Of a stretch of DNA of 64,000 bases, positions 1-8,644 are shown one piece after another. The DNA is from an uncultured Emticicia sp. (GTDB lineage Bacteria; Bacteroidota; Bacteroidia; Cytophagales; Spirosomataceae): positions 186,001 to 250,000 of the forward strand of contig NZ_CALCZQ010000052.1 of NCBI RefSeq assembly GCF_937903345.1. Reading direction: 5' to 3'. Both the position numbers and the translations under genes were made by a program. Below the pieces are notes generated by a model. That model was not told the DNA's origin. It saw only the letters and a program-made list of their open reading frames with translations, and searched no databases. Position 1 is the first letter of the stretch; each line of letters begins with the position of its first letter.

Positions 1-246
1 TATGAATTATTCAAAAATCGCTGTCAAACTTGCCATGCTATCAATAAAATTGGTGGAAAAATGGGTCCAGAACTAAACTACCCGAAAAGTGTGACAGAAT
101 ATTGGAAAACTGATGATTTGAAGGCATTTATTCAGAATCCTGCGAGTTATAGAGACAATGTAAAAATGCCAACGCTAGGTATAAAACCTGAAGAAGCAAC
201 CGAAATTGTGAAGTATCTAAGCTATATGAGTGGACATAAATTATAA
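1..246 (+). CDS. c-type cytochrome, C-terminal part (cut by window edge)
   Basis: The frame is open from base 1 and ends at a TAA at 244-246, so the gene begins upstream of the window. About 81 residues are visible. They start with a haem-attachment motif CQTCH (residues 8-12 of the visible part), followed by KMGPELNYP and later a DNVKMPTLG stretch whose Met is the expected distal haem ligand. This is the ordinary layout of a small class I cytochrome c or of the C-terminal haem domain of a larger protein. It would act in the periplasm in electron transfer. The upstream part could carry other domains, so the full product cannot be named. Confidence 0.85.
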   Translation, partial: YELFKNRCQTCHAINKIGGKMGPELNYPKSVTEYWKTDDLKAFIQNPASYRDNVKMPTLGIKPEEATEIVKYLSYMSGHKL

Positions 247-329
247 GAACTCAAAAAAATAGGGATTGATTAAAGCTATTTTCTGTATTTTTAAAAACAC
301 GCCAACACTCAGTAATCTATTATTGTAAA

Positions 330-362
330 TTCGTGAAACGGCGGCCGTCACACGGTCGCTTC
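330..362. repeat. GC-rich palindromic intergenic element
   Basis: The 131-base gap between the cytochrome and barrel genes holds ACGGCGGCCGT (338-348, stem ACGG/CCGT with a 3-base loop) followed by an ACGGTCGC block, flanked by GAA and TTC. It stands out against the AT-rich surroundings. Similar ACGG..CCGT mini-stems occur near 42818, 47878 and 53418. It may act as a transcript-end hairpin for convergent transcription. Confidence 0.4.
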
Positions 363-377
363 AATCAAATTTTTGGA

Positions 378-1919
378 CTAAAATCGATAATTTAAACCGT
401 AATTTAAGCCAAACATTTTTAAACGCATTTGCAAAGCTGTTGAGTTATTAATACCTGAAAATAGCGAATACTGATAAGAGCTTCCTAAATTTAGCTGCCA
501 ACGTTTGCTAATAAGGTAGCTTGCTCTTACACCACCCAATCCACTCAAATTTAGAGGCTTATAAACATCACTTGATGCATTGAAAATGCTTTTTTCTAAA
601 ATACTATTGTCATTGATTATGGTATTTTGCAAGAAAATATCAGTTGATACCCCCGCTAAAATGTTTAGAGCAATCTTTTTCGATAAACCAATTTCATAAC
701 CAATTTGTAACGGAATCATCAAGTATTGATAGCGATTTCCAAATTGTGATACATCCGCAATTACTGTATTAATTTGGACATTGGTAATTTTTACGCTTTG
801 ATTTGCTGAATTTTGCATCAAATAATTGGCAAAAAAAGTGTTCACATAGCCATTCTGCTTGAAAGCATAAGTATTACTATTCAAAGTTGAATTTCCGCGT
901 AAATACCTGATTCCACTTTCAAAATTCCATTTTTTTGAAATTTTATACCCCATTGCTACTCCTGAATTAATGCTAAGACCCGACCTAATTACATTTTGCG
1001 GTTGAGCAATCAAAATCTTAGGTTTCGGCTCACTTACAGATGGTGAAGAACCCAAAACTGGTCGGTTGGAAGCAGTTGCAAAAGCATCGGCTTGTGCCAT
1101 TGCAACAGTGTTTAGGTCTCCGAGTTTCATGTTTGGGTTAAAAGGCGAAACGCCCGATTGAACACCCAACCAAAATTTAGAATCGTTTGAAGCCACAACT
1201 GTAACTTCGTTTGCTTTTCCTTCAAATACCAATTTATTTCGGCTTAAAGTATAGCGGCTTCCTAAATATTGGTAGTCATGATATTTCAATAAGGCTAAAT
1301 CTATAATTATTTTATCGTCGTTTTGAGCGACTGAAATGTTTTTATTGGCTTGATTATCAAGTGTTTGTATGTTAAAACTCTCTAGTGGTTTAATATTACT
1401 TGAAGTAGGTACATACGGTTCTTTATCTACAATGGTAGGTTTGGCAAAATTTGCTGTAGATAAGGCTTGTAATTGGTTGTTTATTGTAGATGTCTTTGTG
1501 TAAGATACACGATTTTTTATATCAGTTTCTGACAATGCATGTGTTTCCTTTACATCATTATTTTCTGTTGAAAGATTTAGCTGGGTAGAATTCGGTGTTG
1601 TTATAGCGAAATTCTCGGTTTTAGAATTGTTATTTTGAAAATTTGCTGAAACTTTTTTAGTATTTTTATTAATAACAGTTGTTTGCGTTTTCGATTCTTT
1701 TTGATCGAAAATTAAGATTCCTCCCAAAGCCAAAACTAAGGTTGCAGCCACACCAGAAAGCATTGCTGACGGACGAAGGAAGAGCAAGAATGGACGACGT
1801 TTTTTTTGCTTTAAATCATGCTCAATTCGCTCCCACATATCTGTAGGGGGAGTAAAAGAAGCATCATTAAATGCCTTTTTCCATTCTTCTTCAAAATTAT
1901 TTGGCTTCTGTGAGTCCAT
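378..1919 (-). CDS. Anti-sigma-like protein with C-terminal outer-membrane beta-barrel
   Basis: 513 aa. The N-terminus has a short cytoplasmic segment containing TPPTDMWERIEHDLKQKKR, then a single membrane span at about residues 52-70. A long low-complexity Asn/Thr/Ser-rich periplasmic stretch follows, and the last ~200 residues have the alternating pattern of an outer-membrane beta-barrel ending in aromatic YRF. The gene lies 42 bases downstream of an ECF sigma gene on the same strand, so they are probably one operon. That arrangement is common in Bacteroidota. I infer that the N-terminal part holds the sigma factor and that the barrel-like part senses or sits in the envelope. Binding of the sigma factor is not shown by the sequence. 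Confidence 0.7.
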   Translation of the reverse strand: MDSQKPNNFEEEWKKAFNDASFTPPTDMWERIEHDLKQKKRRPFLLFLRPSAMLSGVAATLVLALGGILIFDQKESKTQTTVINKNTKKVSANFQNNNSKTENFAITTPNSTQLNLSTENNDVKETHALSETDIKNRVSYTKTSTINNQLQALSTANFAKPTIVDKEPYVPTSSNIKPLESFNIQTLDNQANKNISVAQNDDKIIIDLALLKYHDYQYLGSRYTLSRNKLVFEGKANEVTVVASNDSKFWLGVQSGVSPFNPNMKLGDLNTVAMAQADAFATASNRPVLGSSPSVSEPKPKILIAQPQNVIRSGLSINSGVAMGYKISKKWNFESGIRYLRGNSTLNSNTYAFKQNGYVNTFFANYLMQNSANQSVKITNVQINTVIADVSQFGNRYQYLMIPLQIGYEIGLSKKIALNILAGVSTDIFLQNTIINDNSILEKSIFNASSDVYKPLNLSGLGGVRASYLISKRWQLNLGSSYQYSLFSGINNSTALQMRLKMFGLNYGLNYRF

Positions 1920-1961
1920 TAGTTTTTGCTAATACTGTTTCTTATCTTTTGATTAAATGAA

Positions 1962-2513
1962 CTATTTCATGGCTGTGGGGCTTTTTCCAATCGCTTTTAA
2001 TTTTACTTGTAATAAATTTCTAGCCCTCGAATATTGCGACTTTGATGTACCTTCCGCAACACCCAGCATGGCTGCAATTTCGTTGTGTTGGAAGCCCTCA
2101 ATGGCGTATAAGTTAAAAATTGTTCGACAGCCATCGGGTAAACTCTGCACTATTTCCATTAATTGATCAAACTCAAAACCTGAAAGCGTAAATTCATCTT
2201 GTTCCACTTCATCAGAAATTAACTCACTATCAGTATGTAGCATATAATTTGGCTGACTTTGTAATTGTTTCAAGGCCGTATTGACTACTATTTTTCTGAG
2301 CCATGCGTCGAGCGGACAATCAAATCGAAAACTATCTATTTTTTGGTAAATCTTGATAAAGGAATCTTGCAACACATCTTCGGAATCGCTTCTATTTTTC
2401 ATGTAACGCATAGCCGTAGCGAACAACTTACTCGCAAATCGCTCGTAAAGTTGCCGTTGGGCTGGTCGTTCTTGGCGAATACAAGCCTGTATCAATTCTT
2501 GTTCGCTATACAT
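1962..2513 (-). CDS. ECF-type RNA polymerase sigma factor
   Basis: 183 aa, normal length for a Bacteroidota ECF sigma factor. Region 2 is seen in the N-terminal half (RYMKNRSDSEDVLQDSFIKIYQ, about residues 37-58, the core-binding and -10 recognition part). Region 4 lies near the C-terminus (LPDGCRTIFNLYAIEGFQHNEIAAMLGVAEGTSKSQYSRA, about 130-169) and contains the helix-turn-helix that reads the -35-type element. The start is the Met of MYSEQELIQACIRQERPAQR. It heads a two-gene operon with the anti-sigma-like barrel protein. The regulon cannot be deduced here. Confidence 0.9.
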   Translation of the reverse strand: MYSEQELIQACIRQERPAQRQLYERFASKLFATAMRYMKNRSDSEDVLQDSFIKIYQKIDSFRFDCPLDAWLRKIVVNTALKQLQSQPNYMLHTDSELISDEVEQDEFTLSGFEFDQLMEIVQSLPDGCRTIFNLYAIEGFQHNEIAAMLGVAEGTSKSQYSRARNLLQVKLKAIGKSPTAMK

Positions 2514-2680
2514 GAAAAGGATATATGTTATACTCCAACCGAATAATTTTTTAGGCTGCTTTCAATAAGACCCTAAATGTTTTGAAATGGTTGGAAGTTG
2601 GTTGAAAATATTTAAAAACTAACAGAGTAACAAAGCCTCAAAGCAGTAAAGTGAGACATATAAATGCATCTTAAATAATC

Positions 2681-2708
2681 AAAAAAAGCCCCTCAAGATT
2701 GAGAGGCT
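2681..2708 (-). terminator. Intrinsic terminator of the LolA-like gene
   Basis: An eight-base-pair stem with one mismatch (2687-2694 with 2701-2708) has a six-base loop. Read on the minus strand, it is followed by seven T residues, just past the stop at 2727. Confidence 0.8.
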
Positions 2709-2726
2709 AGGTCTTATTAAATTTTC

Positions 2727-3452
2727 TTATCTGGTAAGAAAAGCAGGTGCAATAGTATCATTGAAAATAATTGATGTACTTACCTTCAAATTTCTTTTGT
2801 CGATACTACTTAAATAATTTGATTCAGTCGGGAATTTTATACCATAAACAGTTTCGCTGTATTTGGTATAATCTTCCGTTATTACTTCACCCGAGCTCAG
2901 AGTAAGTTTTTTTCTTATTAAAAGATTTGTGGTCTCATCAAAATAAAGATTATATTTTATACCTTTTCCACTTAATTCTATATGAGCTACTTTGACTCCA
3001 TTGATGGTTTCACCTCCAACTAACGTTGCAATGTAGCCTTTTGCCTCATAATCAAGAAATGGTAGAATATTTTCTTTCAATTCTCTACGCATATTTTCTT
3101 GTTCTTTATCGCTCAAGGTATTTGTTTCATATTGAGTTACTTTATCAGAGCTACCAAGTGGCACTTTTCTCCAACCTTCCGCACCTTTTACACCAAATAT
3201 AAATGTACGTTTTAATATAGTTTTTGCTTTATATAGAGCAGTTTCACCAAATGAACCTTTAAGCTCTATATCGTAATCTGCCGCCGAGTTTCCACGATAA
3301 GTCTGCTTGATTGAATAAGTAGATACGCCAGCCCAAAGATCCTTTCCACCCGTTGTTTCTAAATATCTATTGAAAATATCGTCAGCGTTTTGGGCAAAAG
3401 TGCTTAGATTAATGAATACAAAAGCGACTATTTTTAATGCTGTGTTTTTCAT
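2727..3452 (-). CDS. LolA/outer-membrane lipoprotein-sorting-like exported protein
   Basis: 241 aa with a signal peptide ending at about FAQ (residues 19-21). The mature part starts ADDIFNRYLETTGGKDLW, a pattern seen in Bacteroidota proteins of the LolA-like fold in which a family of antiparallel strands forms a lipid-binding half-barrel. Repeated short strand-rich segments and a closing GIKFPTESNYLS stretch fit this. Classical LolA carries lipoproteins to the outer membrane, but these paralogues are more diverged and their cargo is unknown. It stands alone between two terminators. An A-rich stretch precedes the ATG, usual in this phylum. Confidence 0.6.
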   Translation of the reverse strand: MKNTALKIVAFVFINLSTFAQNADDIFNRYLETTGGKDLWAGVSTYSIKQTYRGNSAADYDIELKGSFGETALYKAKTILKRTFIFGVKGAEGWRKVPLGSSDKVTQYETNTLSDKEQENMRRELKENILPFLDYEAKGYIATLVGGETINGVKVAHIELSGKGIKYNLYFDETTNLLIRKKLTLSSGEVITEDYTKYSETVYGIKFPTESNYLSSIDKRNLKVSTSIIFNDTIAPAFLTR

Positions 3453-3535
3453 TGTAAGGATTTTTATTTGTTGTTAATCATAACGTTTTTTTTAGAGAAA
3501 TCGTATAATGATAGTCGAAAATGTCTTTAAAATTT

Positions 3536-3576
3536 AAAACCTGCAAAGTTACAAAAAATTGAACTTTGCAGGTTTT
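3536..3576 (-). terminator. Strong hairpin terminator downstream of glnS
   Basis: A perfect 15-base-pair inverted repeat (3536-3550 with 3562-3576) has an 11-base loop and lies 20 bases past the glnS stop at 3597. The T-rich stem end on the minus strand supports intrinsic termination. It also sits upstream of the LolA-like gene and isolates the two transcripts. Confidence 0.8.
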
Positions 3577-3596
3577 AAATAATTTAATCAGTAGGT

Positions 3597-5264
3597 TTAT
3601 TTAACAGCTTCTTTTGCCCATGTATCTTTCAAACCAACGGTTTTGTTGAAAACCAATTTATCGACTGTCGAGTCAGCATCTAAACAGAAATATCCTTTAC
3701 GTAAGAATTGATAAGGCGTGTTTAGCTTTGCATCTTTGAGTGCAGGCTCTACTTTTGCCGTAATGACTTGCAATGATTCAGAATTGAGATATTCTTTAAA
3801 ATCGCCATCTTCACGGCTTGGGTCTTCTACCATAAATAGTCTATCATAAAGGCGAACTTCCGCATCGACTGCTTGGGCTTCCGAAACCCAGTGAATTGTT
3901 CCTTTTACATTAATACCTGAAGTATCGTTTCCGCTTCTTGAGTTTTCAATGTATTTACAATGAAGTTCAATTATTTCACCGTTTTCATCTTTTATTATAT
4001 TTTCACATTTAATAATATAAGCATTTTTCAAACGCACCATCAAACCTAGCCCCAAACGAAAATATTTTTTCGTTGGGTTTTCCATGAAATCATCTTTTTC
4101 AATCAAAATTTCACGACTAAATGGCATACTTCTTGAACCACTTTCGGGATCTTCTGGGTTATTTTCAGCCTTTAATTCTTCAACTTGTCCTTCTGGATAA
4201 TTCGTAATCACGACTTTGATTGGGTCAAGTACCGCCATTACACGAGTAGCAATTTTATTAAGGTGTTCACGCACACAAAACTCCAATAAACTTACATCAA
4301 TCAAATTATCACGCTTGGCAATTCCGATACGGTCGCAAAACTCACGAATCGCTTGAGCAGTATAACCTCTACGACGCATTCCTGAAATAGTCGGCATACG
4401 TGGGTCGTCCCAGCCATTTACAAAGTTATCGGTAACTAATTTTAATAGTTTTCTTTTACTCGTAATGGCATAAGAAAGGTTCAAACGAGCAAATTCGTAT
4501 TGTTTTGAAGGGAAAATCTCCAAACTATCGATACACCAATCGTAAAGCTCGCGGTGAGGGACGAACTCCAGCGTACAGATTGAATGCGTAATTTTCTCGA
4601 TAGAATCAGATTGACCATGAGCAAAATCATACATCGGATAAATGCACCATTTATCGCCTGTTCGATGATGTGTCGCAATTTTTATACGATAAATGATTGG
4701 GTCACGCATGAGCATATTTGTAGAAGCCATATTGATTTTGGCTCTTAGAACGCTTGTGCCTTCAGCAAATTCGCCATTTCTCATGCGAGTAAACAAATCA
4801 AGATTTTCTTCTATGCTTCGCGTACGATACGAACTATTGATACCAACTACCGTTGGCGTACCTTTCATGGCAGCCATTTCTTCCGATGTGCTATCGTCAA
4901 CGTAAGCCAAACCTTTTTTGATAAGATTTAATGCAAATTCGTATAGTTGGTCGAAATAATCAGAAGCATAAAGTTCTTGGGCCCAATCGAAACCGAGCCA
5001 TTTTAAATCTGCTTTAATAGATTCAACGTATTCGGTTTCTTCGGTTACTGGGTTGGTATCATCAAATCGAAGGTTTGTTTTTCCACCGTATTTCTGGGCA
5101 ACTCCAAAATTCAAACAGATTGATTTAGCATGACCAATATGCAAGTAGCCGTTTGGCTCTGGAGGGAATCGAGTCAAAACTCGACCATCATTTTTGCCTG
5201 CTGCAAGGTCATCTTCGATAATTTGTTCAATAAAATTTAATGGTTTTTCAGTCGCTTCTGCCAT
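3597..5264 (-). CDS. glnS: Glutaminyl-tRNA synthetase
   Basis: 555 aa, the usual length of bacterial GlnRS. It charges tRNA-Gln with glutamine using ATP in the cytoplasm. The class I signature HIGH is at residues 42-45 within FPPEPNGYLHIGHAKS, a GlnRS-type sequence. The KMSKS-equivalent loop reads ITSKRKLLKLV (about residue 270), with Thr where Met is usual. The anticodon-binding beta-barrels form the C-terminal ~200 residues (WVSEAQAVDAEVRLYDRLF). Motifs such as DDTNP and the RTRSIEENL stretch also agree. It appears monocistronic, with a divergent kinase gene upstream and a strong terminator downstream. Having GlnRS means that Gln-tRNA can be made directly, without the transamidation route. 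Confidence 0.96.
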   Translation of the reverse strand: MAEATEKPLNFIEQIIEDDLAAGKNDGRVLTRFPPEPNGYLHIGHAKSICLNFGVAQKYGGKTNLRFDDTNPVTEETEYVESIKADLKWLGFDWAQELYASDYFDQLYEFALNLIKKGLAYVDDSTSEEMAAMKGTPTVVGINSSYRTRSIEENLDLFTRMRNGEFAEGTSVLRAKINMASTNMLMRDPIIYRIKIATHHRTGDKWCIYPMYDFAHGQSDSIEKITHSICTLEFVPHRELYDWCIDSLEIFPSKQYEFARLNLSYAITSKRKLLKLVTDNFVNGWDDPRMPTISGMRRRGYTAQAIREFCDRIGIAKRDNLIDVSLLEFCVREHLNKIATRVMAVLDPIKVVITNYPEGQVEELKAENNPEDPESGSRSMPFSREILIEKDDFMENPTKKYFRLGLGLMVRLKNAYIIKCENIIKDENGEIIELHCKYIENSRSGNDTSGINVKGTIHWVSEAQAVDAEVRLYDRLFMVEDPSREDGDFKEYLNSESLQVITAKVEPALKDAKLNTPYQFLRKGYFCLDADSTVDKLVFNKTVGLKDTWAKEAVK

Positions 5265-5455
5265 GATTCTATAAGTGGTGATGTTGCTTTTTTGCGAAAT
5301 TAACTATTTTTTAAGTTTAAAGTTGGGAAGTATCTATTTAACGCAATAATTTATTGAATTAATGAAATAAAAAATCAAAATTATTATGTTTTTGTTGGAC
5401 AAGTTTTCAATGTGACAACATTAAATAATGGGCAAAAACTATTTCTACCTATCGG

Positions 5456-5472
5456 ATAGGTTGCAAACCTGT
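5456..5472. repeat. Stop-codon-type mini-hairpin (family 1, copy C)
   Basis: AGGTT-GCA-AACCT (5458-5470), extendable by a T-G wobble pair, lies in the leader of the BadF-type kinase gene. It has the same fold as copies found directly after stop codons at 6356, 13794, 23218 and 62245 but with a different stem sequence. Confidence 0.5.
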
Positions 5473-5511
5473 GCTACATTTATGATATTTACATTAAAAA
5501 ACATTTCTTCC

Positions 5512-6354
5512 ATGATTCTGATTGCAGATAGCGGCTCAACCAAAACCGATTGGCGAATTTTAGACCAAAACGAAGTAATTACTCAAACTCAAACCGTCGG
5601 ATTTAATCCATACTACCAAGATGCCGAATCGATTGCTAACGAACTAAAAGCTAAACTTTTACCGCTCTGTACGAAAGAAGTAACACAAGTTTTTTATTAT
5701 GGAACGGGTGTAACTAATGAAGAGAAAGCGGGTGTGATAAAAAACGCAATCTTACAAGTTTTCTCGACTTGTAAGCAAATCGACGCTCAAAGTGATGTGG
5801 TAGGTGCGGCTCGTGCATCGTGTGGAAAAACAGCTGGTATTGCTTGTATTTTGGGAACTGGTTCAAATTCCATCTATTTTGATGGTGAAAAAACAGGTTT
5901 TCAAGTGCCTCCGTTGGGTTTTTGGTTGGGTGACGAAGGTAGTGGGGGGCATTTGGGTAAAAGCTTGATAACGAGTTATTTACATAAAGAAATGCCACTC
6001 CAAATCAGAGCAATATTTGAAGAAAAATACGGAATTATGGATAGGCTGACTGTTCTCGAAAATGCTTATCATAAACCTTTTCCAAATCGTTATTTTGCCA
6101 CGTTTTCAAGGTTTTTATTTAATACTATTGAAGATGATTTTTGCAGAAAATTAGTAGAAAATTGTTTCTTGCAATTTTTTGAAAAATATATTTTGAAATA
6201 CCCAATGTGCCACGAAACAAACGTTAATTTTGTGGGGTCGGTGGCTTTTTATTATAAGGATTTACTAATAAATGTGGCTGATAGTCAGGGGATTAAAGTC
6301 GGCAGAATAATAGAAACTCCAATTGGAGGTTTGGTAGAATTTCATCAGAAGTAA
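5512..6354 (+). CDS. BadF/BadG/BcrA-type ATPase, N-acetylglucosamine kinase-like
   Basis: 280 aa from the ATG at 5512. An upstream ATG at 5428 in the same frame would add 28 residues unlike the family, so the inner start, which begins MILIADSGSTKTDW, is preferred. That opening is the phosphate-1 motif of the ASKHA sugar-kinase fold. A second motif, LGTGSNSIYFDG, follows at about 112-123, then GFWLGDEGSGGHLGKSLI. This combination is typical of the family containing eukaryotic GlcNAc kinase and bacterial amino-sugar kinases. I infer phosphorylation of an N-acetylated hexosamine, possibly from cell-wall recycling. It is divergent from glnS and stands alone. Confidence 0.75.
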   Translation: MILIADSGSTKTDWRILDQNEVITQTQTVGFNPYYQDAESIANELKAKLLPLCTKEVTQVFYYGTGVTNEEKAGVIKNAILQVFSTCKQIDAQSDVVGAARASCGKTAGIACILGTGSNSIYFDGEKTGFQVPPLGFWLGDEGSGGHLGKSLITSYLHKEMPLQIRAIFEEKYGIMDRLTVLENAYHKPFPNRYFATFSRFLFNTIEDDFCRKLVENCFLQFFEKYILKYPMCHETNVNFVGSVAFYYKDLLINVADSQGIKVGRIIETPIGGLVEFHQK

Positions 6355-6355
6355 T

Positions 6356-6402
6356 ACAATTTTTCAAATTGTGCCGCACAAAATTACAATTTGAAAAATT
6401 GT
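6356..6402. terminator. Bidirectional hairpin between convergent genes
   Basis: A perfect 17-base inverted repeat (6356-6372 with 6386-6402) surrounds a 13-base spacer, starting one base after the kinase stop and ending before the stop of the convergent HhH gene. Each arm is itself a small hairpin (ACAATTT-NNN-AAATTGT), so this is also a double copy of repeat family 1. Confidence 0.65.
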
Positions 6403-6411
6403 GTTACAAAA

Positions 6412-8448
6412 TCAAAACGTATACCTAATCTGTGCTTTCACTTCGCTGCGATGCGGAGCATTGATTTGGTCAGTGCCACTGCCAATTTTACTTACATCAT
6501 TCAGTTGTGTACGAGCATAACGTACCCACAAATCAAGTTTTCGGGTGAGGCCATAACGTGCAATGAGATAAGTACGAATACCTTTGCCCGAATAAGCTGG
6601 TAACGAAACCGCATAAAGTACATCATTCTCGTAAACATAAATTCTCGAATCATAATCATCGGAATTAAAATAAGCAATTCTACTTTTAAGTTGTAACTTT
6701 CTAATTGAGCCTTCGAGGTCTTGCATGATTGCATAACCATTTGATTGAGAGCGAGTTGCATACTGATAAGTATTTAACTGCACACGAGTCTGTGTTTTGA
6801 AAACCCGATTAACCGAATATTCAAAATTTGCTACAATACTTTGTCGCATTACGTTTACTACAACGTCGGTCACCGTTGTATTATTCGGCAAGTTTTTGCC
6901 TTTATGTTCTTCGTGATATTGAACAAAGAACAAGGCTTTTTTATTTGGCTGATAAGTCATTCGGAGTAAATAATCAAAGCCAACAGAAGGAGCATCGACT
7001 AAATATTTGAGCCACGGAAACCGAAATCGGTCATAGAAAGCACTGAAAGTTAAACCCTTTTTTGGTGAATATTTTAGTCCCCAATAAATACCTCGTTCGT
7101 TGATATTTCTACTTCCTTCGCTCAAGCCATTAGCATAAAAACTATGAAAATTTTTATCGAAATTTCGGATATTTATTGCCCATTCGACTTGTCTGCTAAG
7201 GGCTGCCACAAAACCACCTAATGCTCCGATTCCGCCATTACTTGAGCGAGCCGCTTCACCAAAGAAATTGAAGTTTTGCCAAGTATAAGTAAAGTTCGTG
7301 CCAACTACTAAATTCTGTTTTCCTGAAAATTCAAATTTATTATACAAAACTGGACTTCGTTGAAGCGTAGCATCGAATTGGGTATTGAGTAAAGTTGCCC
7401 CAATTTGACCATTTTTTAACTGAAAAGTGGCGTTTACACCAATATTTTGTTCAGTTAATTGATTTTTTCGTGCTAATTCGGTTTCAGTTCGGTGGTATCC
7501 TCCAGTCAGAACCGAGCTGAAATAATCTTCTCGTTCGCCGTTATCATCGCTGATATTGGCATCTCGTTTGGTGTATGAATAAAAGCCTGTTAAGTCGATT
7601 TTTCCGAATTGATAAGTGGCTGCCGCCCCTCTAAAATAACCTCCTTCGAGCAACGATCCATAAGGACGAACACCCAAATTACTTCGGCGGGTAGTGGCAA
7701 TGGCTTCGCTACTTTTTCCCAGCGAAAAACCAGCCGACATGATTAAACCTTGCCCGAATTGTACTTGGTAATCGCCCAAAACTAAGTTCTTGAGTTTACC
7801 TTTATTGCGAAGTTGAAAATGAAAAGTATAATAATCAAGGTAGTTTTTCTCTCCAGCATCCTTTTCCACAATAAACCCTACTTGAAAGTCTTTTGGGTGG
7901 CTTAGGCGATAGCGTGCATAAAGATGCTGCGGCGAACCTAGATATCTTCCTTCTTCAAAGCCTCTTGATTTTTCTAAAACCTGCGAATTTCGCAGCACAA
8001 AATAATTTTCAGTAGGATTAGTTAGTCGATTTTTTAAATCTCCGACCGAAAACTTATATTTTACTTCAACAAACGGTAAGAGTTTATTGATTGTCTCTAA
8101 ATCGAGATTTTGCACGGCCTGAAGTTCATAAATGCTCAAAAAATCACCATTTTGTTCCCGATGGTCAAGAATACTTTTAATCTGAATTTGTGAAAGTACA
8201 TAGAGCGAAGCTAAATCTTCGGCAGTAGCAGTATTTAGATTCAGTGGATTTTGGTAAAGTTGATAGAGTGATTCATAGAGGTCTTCATAGTTAATATTTT
8301 CTTGCTGAACGGGGAAAACCCTTTGAATAAATTCATCTAAATTTATATCCGTTCGAGGACGATTTTGAGCGAAAGCAATAGTTGAAATAAAAAAAATAGA
8401 TACTGAAAAAAAATACCTTTGAATGGGGTTTGGGGATGTAAAAAGCAT
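6412..8448 (-). CDS. Helix-hairpin-helix outer-membrane protein
   Basis: 678 aa from the ATG at 8448. That start puts a signal peptide (RYFFSVSIFFISTIAFA) at the N-terminus, while the longer frame starting at 8535 would bury it. After the signal peptide, residues about 60-130 carry two helix-hairpin-helix units of ComEA type (LNLNTATAEDLASLYVLSQI and SIYELQAVQNLDLETINKLL). The remaining ~530 residues are rich in alternating strands and end in YTF, as in an outer-membrane beta-barrel. The HhH-plus-barrel architecture recurs in Bacteroidota. HhH units usually bind DNA, so a role in DNA uptake is conceivable, but there is no direct evidence for it. Confidence 0.7.
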   Translation of the reverse strand: MLFTSPNPIQRYFFSVSIFFISTIAFAQNRPRTDINLDEFIQRVFPVQQENINYEDLYESLYQLYQNPLNLNTATAEDLASLYVLSQIQIKSILDHREQNGDFLSIYELQAVQNLDLETINKLLPFVEVKYKFSVGDLKNRLTNPTENYFVLRNSQVLEKSRGFEEGRYLGSPQHLYARYRLSHPKDFQVGFIVEKDAGEKNYLDYYTFHFQLRNKGKLKNLVLGDYQVQFGQGLIMSAGFSLGKSSEAIATTRRSNLGVRPYGSLLEGGYFRGAAATYQFGKIDLTGFYSYTKRDANISDDNGEREDYFSSVLTGGYHRTETELARKNQLTEQNIGVNATFQLKNGQIGATLLNTQFDATLQRSPVLYNKFEFSGKQNLVVGTNFTYTWQNFNFFGEAARSSNGGIGALGGFVAALSRQVEWAINIRNFDKNFHSFYANGLSEGSRNINERGIYWGLKYSPKKGLTFSAFYDRFRFPWLKYLVDAPSVGFDYLLRMTYQPNKKALFFVQYHEEHKGKNLPNNTTVTDVVVNVMRQSIVANFEYSVNRVFKTQTRVQLNTYQYATRSQSNGYAIMQDLEGSIRKLQLKSRIAYFNSDDYDSRIYVYENDVLYAVSLPAYSGKGIRTYLIARYGLTRKLDLWVRYARTQLNDVSKIGSGTDQINAPHRSEVKAQIRYTF

Positions 8449-8644
8449 AATCACATTCCTAAAATCTATTTTTTTTGTATAAATAAACAGATTATTTTTT
8501 AGATTTTTCTTTAGAACAGCTAAAAGTCGATTCATAGTTATTGGTTTAGTCTCAGCAAATGTAAAATTTTGTTTATAAGCTACAAATAATTGCCTAAAAA
8601 TCTTTGTTTCTATGCTGAGAATGGTACCGAATATAGACTTTAAA

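Noticed and set aside
1957..2546. Plus-strand open frames over the ECF sigma gene
   Set aside because: They are opposite-strand shadows of a well-supported sigma factor.
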